Assembly: GCF_000296695.1 (NCBI RefSeq)
Contig: NZ_BAFK01000006.1
Coordinates: 1 to 64,000, forward strand
Reading direction: 5' to 3'
DNA: 64,000 nt
Source of the DNA: Rheinheimera nanhaiensis E407-8
GTDB taxonomy: Bacteria > Pseudomonadota > Gammaproteobacteria > Enterobacterales > Alteromonadaceae
The translations under genes were made by a program, and so were the position numbers. Positions 18,964-29,200 of this stretch are shown piece after piece. Each line of letters starts with the position of its first letter. Position 1 is the stretch's first letter. The notes beneath the pieces were generated by a model. That model worked only from the letters and a program-made list of their open reading frames with translations, was not told the DNA's origin and did not search any database.

Positions 18964-19545
18964 TTAGCTAACCTTGCTTAACAAATTGTTTTTAAGAATG
19001 TAACGGTCGCCAGTGTGTTGACATAGCGCCTCGCCCTCACCTGTCACAGGCAGGTTTAACCGCTCGCCAAACTCGCTCATCCAGCCGACTTGTTTAGCAG
19101 GTACGCCGACCATTAGGGCATATGCAGGCACATCTTTATTAATAACAGCGCCGGCACCGACAAAAGCAAATTCACCTATAGTGACGCCACAGACAATAGT
19201 GCAATTAGCGCCTAACGTAGCGCCCTTTTTTACCAGAGTGTCGCGGTATTCGTTCTTACGCTCAATTAGCGAGCGCGGGTTATATACATTGGTAAACACC
19301 ATACTAGGACCGCAAAAGACGCCTTCTTCTAAGTGCACATTGTCGTACACTGATACGTTGTTCTGGATTTTGCATTTGTCACCAATGGTAACTTTATTGC
19401 CGACAAAGACGTTTTGACCAAGTGAAACGCCTTTGCCAATTTTAGCGCCGCCACAAACGTGAACAAAATGCCAAACGCGTGAGCCTTCGCCAATAAAGGC
19501 GCCATCGTCGACAATAGCGCTTGGATGCGCTTGATAATCAGCCAT
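18964..19545 (-). CDS. wbpD: UDP-2-acetamido-3-amino-2,3-dideoxyglucuronate N-acetyltransferase
   Basis: This 193-residue left-handed beta-helix acetyltransferase reads [20 protein letters not shown], then [19 protein letters not shown] and [20 protein letters not shown]. The WbpD-type loop [19 protein letters not shown] is followed by [20 protein letters not shown] and [11 protein letters not shown]. It acetylates the 3-amino group formed by WbpE, giving UDP-GlcNAc3NAcA. It starts 3 bp after wbpB ends and is followed directly by wbpE. Length and motifs match WbpD/WlbB. Confidence 0.94.
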   Translation of the reverse strand: MADYQAHPSAIVDDGAFIGEGSRVWHFVHVCGGAKIGKGVSLGQNVFVGNKVTIGDKCKIQNNVSVYDNVHLEEGVFCGPSMVFTNVYNPRSLIERKNEYRDTLVKKGATLGANCTIVCGVTIGEFAFVGAGAVINKDVPAYALMVGVPAKQVGWMSEFGERLNLPVTGEGEALCQHTGDRYILKNNLLSKVS

Positions 19546-19547
19546 GG

Positions 19548-20519
<972 letters not shown>

Positions 20520-21797
20520 TTAAAAACGAATATCTACCAGATTTTTATCAAGTACATATTTTAAGTCATAAATAACACTGTCTGGCCGACAAAACTTTCT
20601 GACGCCTTTAGCGCCCATCGCTTTAAATTCGCTGTGACCTACGGCTAATATAACGGCATCGTAGTTGCCCTGTACAGGCGCAGCAATCGGCGTTATGCCA
20701 TATTCGTGTAGTGCTTCTTCGGCATTAACCCAGGGATCAAACACATCGGGCATTACACCATATTCTTTTAACTCGGTAATAATATCGACCACTTTAGTGT
20801 TACGAATATCAGGGCAGTTCTCTTTAAAAGTTAACCCCATAACAAGTACCCGGGCTCCTTCTACGTGAATACGTTTTTTTAGCATTGCCTTTACCAGCTC
20901 ACTAACAACGTATTGTCCCATACTGTCATTAATACGCCGCCCAGCGAGGATAACCTCGGGGTGATAACCTACAGACTGTGCCTTATGCGTTAAATAGTAA
21001 GGGTCTACCCCGATACAGTGGCCGCCGACTAAACCCGGCCGGAACGGCAGGAAATTCCATTTGGTGCCTGCTGCCAGCAGCACTTCTTCGGTGTCGATAC
21101 CCAGCTTGTTAAAAATCACCGCCAGTTCGTTTATCAGGGCAATATTTAAATCGCGCTGGGTGTTTTCGATAACTTTGGCTGCTTCTGCCACCCGGATTGA
21201 GCTGGCTTTGTAGGTGCCGGCGGTAATAATGCTGCGGTATAAGCCATCGACAAATTCAGCAACTTCTGGCGTGGAGCCCGAAGTGACTTTTTTAATCGTC
21301 GTGACCCGATGCTCTTTATCGCCCGGGTTTATCCGCTCAGGGCTGTAGCCGGCAAAAAAGTCGACGTTGTATTTAAGGCCAGATACGCGCTCAATCACCG
21401 GAATACAATCTTCTTCGGTGGCGCCCGGGTACACGGTAGACTCGTAAATGACGACGTCACCGGCTTTAATCACTTTACCTAAGGTTTCTGACGCCTTTAT
21501 CAGCGGGGTTAAATCGGGCTGGCGGTGCTCGTCTATCGGGGTGGGCACGGTAACAATAAACACATTGGCGCGACGTAAGTCGTTGATATCTGCACTGTAG
21601 CTAAGCTTAGTGGCCTCTGACAGCTCTTCTGAGCTCACTTCCAACGTATGGTCTTCGCCACGCTGTAACTCACGGATGCGCGCCTGGTTAATGTCAAAAC
21701 CCAAGGTAGCGTAGTGTTTACCAAACTCGACCGCCAATGGCAGGCCAACGTAGCCCAGGCCTACAATGGCAATATGTACTTTATCTAGATCTCTCAA
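20520..21797 (-). CDS. tviB: UDP-N-acetylglucosamine 6-dehydrogenase, TviB/WbpO type (copy 2)
   Basis: This 425-residue nucleotide-sugar dehydrogenase has the NAD loop [20 protein letters not shown] (residues 10-29), [16 protein letters not shown] and [29 protein letters not shown] follows, with the catalytic Cys in [19 protein letters not shown] and [16 protein letters not shown]. The sequence is of the TviB/WbpO group rather than WbpA proper. Its place before wbpB-wbpD-wbpE implies that it performs the WbpA step (UDP-GlcNAc to UDP-GlcNAcA). The TTG start overlaps the wzz stop (TTGA). It is a close paralogue of 27877-29154. Confidence 0.92.
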   Translation of the reverse strand: MRDLDKVHIAIVGLGYVGLPLAVEFGKHYATLGFDINQARIRELQRGEDHTLEVSSEELSEATKLSYSADINDLRRANVFIVTVPTPIDEHRQPDLTPLIKASETLGKVIKAGDVVIYESTVYPGATEEDCIPVIERVSGLKYNVDFFAGYSPERINPGDKEHRVTTIKKVTSGSTPEVAEFVDGLYRSIITAGTYKASSIRVAEAAKVIENTQRDLNIALINELAVIFNKLGIDTEEVLLAAGTKWNFLPFRPGLVGGHCIGVDPYYLTHKAQSVGYHPEVILAGRRINDSMGQYVVSELVKAMLKKRIHVEGARVLVMGLTFKENCPDIRNTKVVDIITELKEYGVMPDVFDPWVNAEEALHEYGITPIAAPVQGNYDAVILAVGHSEFKAMGAKGVRKFCRPDSVIYDLKYVLDKNLVDIRF

Positions 21798-22738
21798 ACC
21801 GACGCCCTGCTCTGTCTAAAATAATGCCGTAAAATAACTGCGAATATCGCAATAAAACCACCTAAAAACGTACAAACGATAACAAGAACAGCCCTAGCTG
21901 GCCGGGCCTTTTCTTCCGGCACTATCGCGCTATCTATAACTTTTAACGCATATTCATCACGTACATTCGCCAGCATTAAAGTTTTAGTTTGCTCCTCAAT
22001 GAGTGAATACAGCGCGGTGCGTAAATCTGCGATATTGGTTTGGCTAATTTGCTGCTGCAGATAGGCAATACTTTTTTCGGCTTCTTCAATATCGCGGGTT
22101 TTCATTTCCAGGTTTAAATCGGCAATCAGCATTTGCACCCAGCTTTGCGCGATATAGGGCGATTGATGCTCGATACTCAGCTTTACCATGCCGGTAGTTT
22201 TGTCCTGGCTTACACTGAGGATTTCAGACAGCGCTTTATAAGCTTCCTGCAAAGAGGGCTGAGCTTGCTTTGGTGGTTTAACTTCGCGCAGCCACTGTTG
22301 ACTTTCCGGGTTATAAACATCTAAGTCGTATTTTAGAGAGTTAGTAGTAAGGTCCCAGCTTTTAACCGCCATTAAGTCTTGCAGCTGAATACGCTGCTGA
22401 ATAAAGCGGCTGAGAAAATCGCGCGATTTTACTACCTCAATAGCCAAGGCAGTTTTATCCACCCCGGCGCCACTGCCCAAGCTAACACCAGCAAGCGCGG
22501 CTAGGCCACCTAATTGGCCCGATAACCCAGCCCCTTTTTGCTCGGCGGCCGGCGCTAACAACGCCTCAGATTTATAAATATTCGGCAAGCTTAGCGCATA
22601 AAACACCGATGCAACGGCAAAAATCGCCGTGACCGCGATAATAAGCCACTTACCCTGCCAGATAGCAGCGAATAGCTCGCGCAGGTCTATTTCGTCGTCG
22701 GCCACACGCGAAAGCGTGGCGTTTTGTTGTTCAGACAT
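21794..22738 (-). CDS. wzz: Chain-length determinant protein (Wzz/PCP family)
   Basis: The ATG at 22738 ([12 protein letters not shown]) has AAGGAA at ideal spacing and is preferred to a GTG at 22762. The 314-residue inner-membrane protein has an N-terminal [17 protein letters not shown] segment, TM1 at about 31-52, the post-[14 protein letters not shown] motif, and a periplasmic helical domain. That domain has a Gly/Ala-rich [17 protein letters not shown] stretch typical of this group. TM2 near the C-terminus is preceded by PARAVLVIV. There is no tyrosine-kinase domain. It sets polymer length with the Wzy-like protein. It overlaps the tviB copy downstream. Confidence 0.93.
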   Translation of the reverse strand: MSEQQNATLSRVADDEIDLRELFAAIWQGKWLIIAVTAIFAVASVFYALSLPNIYKSEALLAPAAEQKGAGLSGQLGGLAALAGVSLGSGAGVDKTALAIEVVKSRDFLSRFIQQRIQLQDLMAVKSWDLTTNSLKYDLDVYNPESQQWLREVKPPKQAQPSLQEAYKALSEILSVSQDKTTGMVKLSIEHQSPYIAQSWVQMLIADLNLEMKTRDIEEAEKSIAYLQQQISQTNIADLRTALYSLIEEQTKTLMLANVRDEYALKVIDSAIVPEEKARPARAVLVIVCTFLGGFIAIFAVILRHYFRQSRASV

Positions 22739-22778
22739 AGAGTTCCTTGAAAATTCGCTCACTTAACAATTAACAGCT

Positions 22779-22796
22779 GGGCGCAATAATGCGCCC
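22779..22796. repeat. 18-nt palindromic hairpin, copy 1
   Basis: GGGCGCAATAATGCGCCC (7-bp stem, 4-nt loop) lies between the SLBB exporter and wzz. Its reverse complement recurs at 34886-34903, and on that strand the flanking bases match too (GTA before, GC one base after). It has no T-run, so it is not a classical terminator; a repeat family or mRNA-processing hairpin is more likely. Confidence 0.6.
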
Positions 22797-22809
22797 TTAC
22801 ACTCAGGAT

Positions 22810-25518
22810 TTAGAATGAATTAAGCGCTGCTATTGCTACTGCAGTTTGATAGAAAATTTGCGTTACCTGGGCCCACAGACTTAAGCCATCTTTGTAGTCG
22901 GTGTCTAGCGGCACTATGATGGTGTCGCCCGGTTTTAACACGTCTGATTTTACGCTATACCAGCTGCGGTTGGGCACATACACAGAGCCGTCTGCGCGGA
23001 TAACGTAAATACGGTCTTCGTCGGCGCGTTTACGCATACCACCGGCCAGGCGGATATACTGCTCGACATTCACACTGGTGTCGTAACGGTGCGTGCCCGG
23101 TAACTGCACCTCACCTAATACCGACACTGCGCTGTTGCGCCTTGGAATAAGCAGCTGATCGCCATCTTCTACTACCAGGTTATGCTGTGGGTTTGCTGCC
23201 AGTATTTGCTCGGCATTTATTACCAGCCGGCCAACGGGGGTCATATTTTCCAGCTGCGCTATCATGCCCATCGCATCAGCAGGGGTTGTCATTGAGCTAC
23301 TCGCCGTAAGTGCTTTGGTAGCAATGTCTGACTTTAACTGTTCCAACAAGCGTTTATGCTGCACCTGCTCGCGCTGCTGAATATTGCGCCGGGTAAATAC
23401 AGCGCCGTATAAGAAGGCATCGTCGGTAACACCGCCAGCACGGGCAAGCACGTCGGATAGCGTTTCACCCTTTTGAATACTGTAGACACCAGGGAAGCGT
23501 ACTTCACCCTGAATGGTGATTTTACGCGCTAATGACCAGTCTGGCGTAGCAAAAATATTAAGCCGGTCGCGGCTTTGCAGCGGCAGTTGTGCTGCCTGCC
23601 CCTCAACTATAGCCGCCAGATTAACCGGCATATGGCTTACCGTTACTGCGTTTTGCTCGCCGTTAGTTAACTTATAACGGCTAAGCTCGGCGCGCTGTAA
23701 AAACGCTGCCGGGTTAACACCGCCAGCTGCGGCGAGTAAATCGGTAACGCCGGCGCCCTGCGTCAGCGGGTATTCACCCGGTACTTTTACTTCACCAGAT
23801 ACCGACACCAGCTGCACGCTATGTTGCACATTACTTTGCTGCTTTAAACGTTGCAGCACCGGATAGAGTAATTCGGTACGGGTTAAATGGGCTGAATATG
23901 CTATTAGGCTACTATCGGTAAGCACATTTTGTAGCAGCTGCTGCAGCTGGGCTTTAAGCAAAGATTCGGCACTGACAGCAACCTCATCATTACTGGCCTG
24001 AACTTCGGAGGTGCGTAGCGCATCCTCTACTTTCAGTTGTTCAAAGGTACGCCCTGCTACGTCTCCTGCTAGTGTGGCATTTAGTGATAACGCGGTAAGC
24101 TTAGGAGCCAGTTGCTCACGCAAATAGCCATTTAGCGTATCGCGCTTATAACCATTGTCGGCATGGTGAAACACCAGCACGGTATCGTTGGCCTGCAGCT
24201 GCGTTGTGGGCTGAGGGCTGTTTAGGGCATTGGCCAGATTAAACTGCAGTACGCTAATATCGCCACGCAGGTTTTGCTGACGTACGATAAGGGCGTAGTC
24301 TAAGTCTGCCGACCAGAGCAAGTCGGACCACAGTGATGGAATAAGATCTTTTACCTGCATACCCTGACGCCAGGCGTACATTCCCGGGCGGGCAACCGCG
24401 CCAGCTAAGGTAACCTGATTTTGTACCCGATTGGATACTTGATCTACCCGCAGTACGTCGCCATTTTTAACACTGACGTTGCCGCTGTTGTTATTGGACA
24501 GGTCGACGTTTTTAATATCACGCAGGTTGTTTGCACTAATGCGTTCTAACCGCGCAGACGCAGCGTGAGCAGTCGCCTTTAAGCCACCGGCCATCGACAC
24601 CAGGTCGCTGAGCTGTTCGTTGGCTGTAAGCTCGTATAAACCGGGACGAACCACTTCACCGGTTACCTCTGCCAAGGCTTTATAGGGTGGCACAAATACT
24701 ACGTCGCCGTGCTTAAGGTTAATATCACCGCGGTTATCGCCACGTAACAATAAATTGTACAAGTCAAAACTGGCGACGGTTTCGCCACGGCGTTTAACCT
24801 CAATTGCCCGCAAGCTGCCAACATCAGACACGCCACCGGCGACAAATAAAGCCTGAGTAACACTGGTAAGGGCAGACACCGCATACATACCGGGGTTTTT
24901 CGCTTCACCTGCCAAAAACACATTGATACTACGCGTGGTGCCCATGCTCACAGCCGCCTGGGTGCCTATCATGGCAGCACTGACACGCTCGGCAATAAGT
25001 TCGCGGGCAGTTGCAAAGGTTAAGCCGCCTACTACCATGGGGGCTAAATCGGGAATGGTTATTTTGCCTTCACGGTCGACGCTTAAAGATAAGTCACTAC
25101 TTTGCTTACCAAATAACTGCACTAGTAAGGTATCGCCGGCGCCCAGCACGTAGCCTTCTGGTACAGGGGCATTATCAACCGGCGCAAAGGTACTGATGTC
25201 AGCATTAAACAAAGCCAGGCCAAAGCGCTGTGCTTTTTGCTCAACTTGTTGTTGCATGCTAACGTCTTGTTCCGTTTGCCGGGATGGCTCACGCGGCGTC
25301 AGCGGTTCAACCTGGTCGCGTTGTGACTCTGCCGTTTGGCTGACAGCAGAGAACTGGTTAAGATCAACACCGTATTGGCGCGCCAGCTGCTCCTGCTGCG
25401 CCCGAGGCAACTTTTTAAACTGCTCTATCATGGCCGGCGATGGCGTTACTGCCTGCGCTGCAACCAGAGGTGAGCCCAGCAGCAGTGCCAGGCAAGCATA
25501 TTTAACGTATTTAAGCAC
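22810..25518 (-). CDS. Multi-SLBB polysaccharide export outer-membrane protein (Wza-like)
   Basis: This 902-residue secreted protein has an N-terminal signal peptide (about 1-23, ending VAAQA) and a short charged helix. A poly-export domain spans roughly 115-200 (YVLGAGDTLLVQLFGKQSSD, then REGKITIPDLAPMVVGG). At least five SLBB-type units follow, recognised by repeated G-E/A-V-x-x-P-G-x-Y phrases such as GEVVRPGLYEL, GAVARPGMYAW, GEVKVPGEYPL, GEVRFPGVYSI and GEVQLPGTHRY. No lipobox cysteine is present, unlike E. coli Wza, and it is more than twice as long. It probably forms the periplasm-spanning/outer-membrane channel. The start is GTG with GGAG upstream. It is the first gene after the ops leader. 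Confidence 0.9.
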   Translation of the reverse strand: MLKYVKYACLALLLGSPLVAAQAVTPSPAMIEQFKKLPRAQQEQLARQYGVDLNQFSAVSQTAESQRDQVEPLTPREPSRQTEQDVSMQQQVEQKAQRFGLALFNADISTFAPVDNAPVPEGYVLGAGDTLLVQLFGKQSSDLSLSVDREGKITIPDLAPMVVGGLTFATARELIAERVSAAMIGTQAAVSMGTTRSINVFLAGEAKNPGMYAVSALTSVTQALFVAGGVSDVGSLRAIEVKRRGETVASFDLYNLLLRGDNRGDINLKHGDVVFVPPYKALAEVTGEVVRPGLYELTANEQLSDLVSMAGGLKATAHAASARLERISANNLRDIKNVDLSNNNSGNVSVKNGDVLRVDQVSNRVQNQVTLAGAVARPGMYAWRQGMQVKDLIPSLWSDLLWSADLDYALIVRQQNLRGDISVLQFNLANALNSPQPTTQLQANDTVLVFHHADNGYKRDTLNGYLREQLAPKLTALSLNATLAGDVAGRTFEQLKVEDALRTSEVQASNDEVAVSAESLLKAQLQQLLQNVLTDSSLIAYSAHLTRTELLYPVLQRLKQQSNVQHSVQLVSVSGEVKVPGEYPLTQGAGVTDLLAAAGGVNPAAFLQRAELSRYKLTNGEQNAVTVSHMPVNLAAIVEGQAAQLPLQSRDRLNIFATPDWSLARKITIQGEVRFPGVYSIQKGETLSDVLARAGGVTDDAFLYGAVFTRRNIQQREQVQHKRLLEQLKSDIATKALTASSSMTTPADAMGMIAQLENMTPVGRLVINAEQILAANPQHNLVVEDGDQLLIPRRNSAVSVLGEVQLPGTHRYDTSVNVEQYIRLAGGMRKRADEDRIYVIRADGSVYVPNRSWYSVKSDVLKPGDTIIVPLDTDYKDGLSLWAQVTQIFYQTAVAIAALNSF

Positions 25519-25758
25519 CCGAAAACTCCAGTGTTATTTGGTTATTCTGACTATTTAGTCTGTTTCAGGCACGCTACCGCCACTAGGTTACAGCACCCTA
25601 ATGCCTGATGGTACACGCCTGATTGATGAAGCTGCGCTTAACGCACCGCAACTGTAGGGCATTGGCAATAAAAAACTGCCTGGCGCCTTAGCAAAAAACG
25701 TCGGAATATTACCGTTTTTTTTGCGTTTAATCGAATGTTATTACCGCTTTGTTACTGC
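25519..25758 (-). promoter_or_regulatory. Operon leader upstream of the export genes
   Basis: This 240-bp non-coding leader lies between rfaH and the SLBB exporter. It holds an ops element near its downstream end. It also has two A/T-flanked weak hairpins at about 25660-25725 that could end rfaH transcription (GGCGCC core followed by a T6 run on the minus strand). A promoter is expected here, but I cannot define -35/-10 boxes with confidence. Confidence 0.55.
25570..25581 (-). promoter_or_regulatory. ops element (RfaH recruitment site)
   Basis: The minus strand reads GGCGGTAGCGTG, an exact match to the ops core GGCGGTAGnnT known from E. coli RfaH-controlled operons. It lies 52 bp upstream of the SLBB exporter start, in the untranslated leader, and 178 bp downstream of the rfaH stop. 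In known systems the paused polymerase at ops recruits RfaH, which suppresses termination through long polysaccharide operons. Confidence 0.85.
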
Positions 25759-26289
25759 TTAAGCATCACTTGTAGGTTTTTTCGGCGCCAGCTGGCCATT
25801 ATCGAAACTGGATGCAACCCATTGCCCCAGTAGGCTAACCAAAATAACGCTGCGTTTGTCGCCATCAGTGGTATTAAATACTGCCTGCAATCCGGCAAAA
25901 GGCCCGGTTAAAATATTAACTGCCTCGCCCGGTTTAAACCCAGCTTCGGGCAGCTGCTGCTTAAGGGTAATTTGCTGCGCAGTTAGCTGTGCAACTAACT
26001 GCTGTGGCACAGTGGCAAGCTGAAGACCAAAGCGGACAAAGTCGGTAATGCCACGAGTGGCGCGAATAGCGCGCATGTTTAGCTCTTGCCCGGCTGGCAG
26101 ATGTAAAAATAAATAACGCGGGAATAATGGCTCGGTGACTTGGCACCAGCGGTTAGCACGCAGCTTTTGCAGCGTAATTTGTGGCACAAAGGAGTGAAAA
26201 CCCTGATTGGCTAAATGCTGCTGGGCACGCAGTTCCTGCCGCGGCTTGCAATAAAGCAAATACCATTGGCTTGTTGTTTGGCTTGACAC
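25759..26289 (-). CDS. rfaH: Transcription antitermination factor RfaH
   Basis: The GTG at 26289 is chosen because AAGGG lies seven bases upstream; an in-frame ATG extension to 26367 adds 26 residues with no homology to RfaH. The product (about 176 residues) has the NGN domain with SQWYLLYCKPRQELRAQQHL, FVPQITLQKLR, VTEPLFPRYLFLHLPAG and IRATRGITDFVRFG. A KOW-containing C-terminal part follows (FKPGEAVNILTGPFAGLQAVF, then GDKRSVILVSLLG). These match E. coli RfaH closely (WYLLYCK, EPLFPNYLF, ATRGVSHFVRFG). It lies directly before the ops-bearing leader, so it likely activates the downstream ~25-kb polysaccharide operon in cis. Confidence 0.94.
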   Translation of the reverse strand: MSSQTTSQWYLLYCKPRQELRAQQHLANQGFHSFVPQITLQKLRANRWCQVTEPLFPRYLFLHLPAGQELNMRAIRATRGITDFVRFGLQLATVPQQLVAQLTAQQITLKQQLPEAGFKPGEAVNILTGPFAGLQAVFNTTDGDKRSVILVSLLGQWVASSFDNGQLAPKKPTSDA

Positions 26290-26373
26290 GGGCAATCCCT
26301 TGGCTGAAACGATACCGGCTGTTTCACTTATGCCGGCAAGCTTAAGGCGCAGCAGATCTGCTGTCAATGCTGA

Positions 26374-27249
26374 TCAATCGCCCTTATCTCTGTGACGGGA
26401 TAAACGGGTTAACGCCTGCTGCCAGGACGGCAAGCTGATACCAAAGGTTGTGCTAAATGCCCGACTGTTAAGTGCTGAATAAGCTGGCCGTTTTACGCCG
26501 CCGGCCCAGTGTTTACTGCTAACAGCTGTTAACACTGGTGTAAGCTGGTGTGCCGCAAATATAGCGCTGGCAAACTGATACCAGCTAACAGCCGGTGTTG
26601 AGGCTAAATGATAGATGCCATAAGAAAATTGCGCTTTGTCGCTTTGATTATACTGCGCAAGCACCTTAAGCACCGCATCGGCAACATCGCCGGCATAGGT
26701 AGGGCAACCTGTTTCGTCATCTACCACGCTAATAGCAGTACCTTTTTCTGCCAGCGTTAACATAGTGCGGTAAAAGTTGTGGCCGTATTGGCTAAACAGC
26801 CAGCTAGTGCGAAATATCAGGTACCGCTGGCAGTGCTGCTGTATTGCCTGCTCGGCCAACAGCTTACTTTGGCCATAAACATTAAGCGGCGCTGTGCTGT
26901 CGGTTTCAATATAAGCACTGCCTTTTTCGCCGTTAAACACATAGTCGGTAGAAAACTGCACCAGCAAACACTGTGCTTTGGCGCAAAGCTGCGCTAAGTG
27001 CACAACTGCATTGGTATTAATTTGCAGGCACAGTTCAGCTTGCTGCTGCGCCAGCGCAACCTTGGTGTAGGCGGCACAGTTAATCACCACATCGGGCTGA
27101 TACGCGGTGATAAGCTGCTGAAGTGCTTTGCTGTCGGTGATATCAAGCTGGGCATGATTTAGCGCCAGGCTGTTATTGCCCGGCCAAAAGGGGCTTTGGC
27201 AAAACGCCTGGCCTAACTGACCGCCCGCGCCTAATAGCAATAGCTTCAT
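26374..27249 (-). CDS. rmlD: dTDP-4-dehydrorhamnose reductase
   Basis: This 291-residue SDR enzyme performs the last step of dTDP-L-rhamnose synthesis. It has the N-terminal MKLLLLGAGGQLGQAFCQS with GxxGxxG, then LDITDSKALQQLI, VVINCAAYTKV, QFSTDYVFNGEK, the catalytic YGQSKLLAEQAI and FRTSWLFSQYGHNF. The C-terminal half (STPAVSWYQFASAIF, RPAYSALNSRAF) is typical. It lies 24 bp downstream of rmlC and just upstream of rfaH. RmlA and RmlB are encoded about 9 kb downstream, in the second half of the locus. Confidence 0.95.
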   Translation of the reverse strand: MKLLLLGAGGQLGQAFCQSPFWPGNNSLALNHAQLDITDSKALQQLITAYQPDVVINCAAYTKVALAQQQAELCLQINTNAVVHLAQLCAKAQCLLVQFSTDYVFNGEKGSAYIETDSTAPLNVYGQSKLLAEQAIQQHCQRYLIFRTSWLFSQYGHNFYRTMLTLAEKGTAISVVDDETGCPTYAGDVADAVLKVLAQYNQSDKAQFSYGIYHLASTPAVSWYQFASAIFAAHQLTPVLTAVSSKHWAGGVKRPAYSALNSRAFSTTFGISLPSWQQALTRLSRHRDKGD

Positions 27250-27273
27250 GACACTAGCTTCATGGGGATAGCT

Positions 27274-27807
27274 TCATCTAAGCGCCTGTTTAAAACCCGG
27301 CGCTGCGGCATCTTTGTCGGATAACAGCTTAGGCATCACAGGCCAGGCTATTGCCAGATCGGCATCATTCCAGATAAAGCTGCCCTCATCACTGGCCTGG
27401 TAATACTGGCTGGTTTTGTACAGCACGTCAGCCACATCTGACAGCACTAAAAAGCCATGCGCAAAACCCGGTGGCAACCACAGCTGTCTTGGTTGATGTT
27501 CAGATAAATATTCGCCATGCCACTGGCCAAAAGTAGCTGAGCCGGGGCGGATATCCACTGCGACATCAAAAATTTCACCGCGCAGCACACTAATTAACTT
27601 ACCCTGCGCATGATTGCGCTGAAAGTGCATGCCACGCAGCACGCCTTTAACCGAACGCGACCAGTTATCCTGCACCAAAGGCGTGTTAATACCGGCAGCG
27701 CTGTAATCAGCGGCGCGGAACATTTCCTGAAAAAAACCGCGCTTGTCGCTAAAGCGCTTAGGCTCAAGCAGCACACAACCGGCCAGAGGCGTATTGATAA
27801 TGTTCAT
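27274..27807 (-). CDS. rmlC: dTDP-4-dehydrorhamnose 3,5-epimerase
   Basis: This 177-residue cupin enzyme has FSDKRGFFQEMFRAADY at about 17-33, VQDNWSRSVKGVLRGMHFQR with the catalytic His in RGMHFQ, GKLISVLRGEIFDVAVDIR, and GFAHGFLVLSDVADVLYKTS with the second functional region. WNDADLAIAWP is near the end. The length fits RmlC. It is immediately upstream of rmlD, with tviB copy 1 upstream of it. The C-terminus (KDAAAPGFKQALR) is slightly different from the enteric form but unremarkable. Confidence 0.96.
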   Translation of the reverse strand: MNIINTPLAGCVLLEPKRFSDKRGFFQEMFRAADYSAAGINTPLVQDNWSRSVKGVLRGMHFQRNHAQGKLISVLRGEIFDVAVDIRPGSATFGQWHGEYLSEHQPRQLWLPPGFAHGFLVLSDVADVLYKTSQYYQASDEGSFIWNDADLAIAWPVMPKLLSDKDAAAPGFKQALR

Positions 27808-27876
27808 CTGTCATGCCGTTGTGACAATAACGGGTAAGTAAGCACTAACCCGCGAGTCTGGCTATCAATTACAAGG

Positions 27877-29154
27877 TTACAGCCGTAAATCACTATCACG
27901 GCTATCGAGCACATATTTTAAGTCGTACAAAATGCTGTCGGCTTTCATCAGTGTGCGAATGCCCGCCGCGCCCAGGGTACGAAACTCTTTATGCCCCACC
28001 GCCAGTATCACCGCATCGTAAGCGCCCTGCTCTGGCTTGGTAAGCGGCGTAATACCGTATTCGTGCTGCGCCTGTTCTATGTCTACCCAGGGGTCGAACA
28101 CGTCGGCCTGTACACCGTATTCTTTTAACTCGGCTAAAATATCCACTACTTTGGTGTTGCGGATATCCGGGCAGTTTTCTTTAAATGTCAGGCCCATTAT
28201 TAGTACTTTTGCACCTTGTACATGCATATGACGCACAATCATAGCTTTGACCAGCTGCCCCACCACATAGCGGCCCATACTGTCGTTAATGCGCCGCCCG
28301 GCCAATATCACCTCAGGGTGGTAACCTATCGCCTGCGCTTTGTGGGTTAAGTAGTATGGGTCTACCCCTATACAGTGGCCACCGACTAAGCCTGGGCGAA
28401 ATGGTAAAAAGTTCCACTTGGTGCCAGCGGCTAACAGCACTTCTTCGGTATCGATGCCGAGTTTATTGAAAATGACCGCCAGCTCGTTAATTAAGGCGAT
28501 ATTTAAATCGCGCTGGGTGTTTTCAATCACTTTAGCCGCCTCGGCCACCCGGATGGAGCTGGCTTTATAAGTGCCGGCGGTAATAATGCTGCGATATAAA
28601 CTGTCGACGAATTCCGCTACTTCTGGGGTGGAGCCAGAGGTGACCTTTTTGATGGTGGTAACCCGGTGCTCTTTGTCGCCCGGGTTTATCCGCTCCGGGC
28701 TGTAGCCGGCAAAAAAATCGACGTTGTATTTTAGCCCCGACACTCGCTCAATCACCGGGATGCAGTCTTCTTCGGTGGCGCCTGGGTACACGGTAGACTC
28801 GTAAATTACCACATCACCGGCTTTAATTACTTTGCCTAAGGTTTCTGAGGCTTTAACCAGTGGCGTTAAATCCGGCTGGCGGTGCTCGTCTATGGGTGTG
28901 GGCACAGTCACAATAAACACGTTGGCACGGCGTAAATCGGCTAAATCAGCGCTGTAGCTAAGCTTAGTGGCTTGTGACAGTTCATCCGGGCTGACTTCTA
29001 ATGTGTGGTCTTCGCCACGCTGTAACTCGCTGATACGTGCCTGGTTAATATCAAACCCCAGGGTATGGTAGTGTTTACCAAACTCGACCGCTAACGGCAG
29101 GCCGACATAGCCCAGGCCAATAATAGCAATCTGGCTGTCTGCAAGTGTTCTCAT
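27877..29154 (-). CDS. tviB: UDP-N-acetylglucosamine 6-dehydrogenase, TviB/WbpO type (copy 1)
   Basis: This 425-residue paralogue of the 20520-21797 product is identical over long stretches (for example [48 protein letters not shown]). The first ~12 residues and the C-terminal UDP-binding third diverge most ([20 protein letters not shown] against [20 protein letters not shown]). DNA differences are mainly at third codon positions, so both copies appear to be selected for function. It lies next to tviC, as in Vi-antigen and WbpO/WbpP loci, implying synthesis of UDP-GlcNAcA for epimerisation to UDP-GalNAcA. The ATG is preceded by AGGAA. Confidence 0.93.
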   Translation of the reverse strand: MRTLADSQIAIIGLGYVGLPLAVEFGKHYHTLGFDINQARISELQRGEDHTLEVSPDELSQATKLSYSADLADLRRANVFIVTVPTPIDEHRQPDLTPLVKASETLGKVIKAGDVVIYESTVYPGATEEDCIPVIERVSGLKYNVDFFAGYSPERINPGDKEHRVTTIKKVTSGSTPEVAEFVDSLYRSIITAGTYKASSIRVAEAAKVIENTQRDLNIALINELAVIFNKLGIDTEEVLLAAGTKWNFLPFRPGLVGGHCIGVDPYYLTHKAQAIGYHPEVILAGRRINDSMGRYVVGQLVKAMIVRHMHVQGAKVLIMGLTFKENCPDIRNTKVVDILAELKEYGVQADVFDPWVDIEQAQHEYGITPLTKPEQGAYDAVILAVGHKEFRTLGAAGIRTLMKADSILYDLKYVLDSRDSDLRL

Positions 29155-29200
29155 GCTGTGTTCCTGTGTAAGTCCATTTAGCTGTAATGTATTTTGTTGC

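Noticed and set aside
26290-26367. N-terminal extension of RfaH by 26 residues
   Set aside because: The extension has no match to RfaH, while the GTG at 26289 has a good ribosome-binding site and gives the normal N-terminus.
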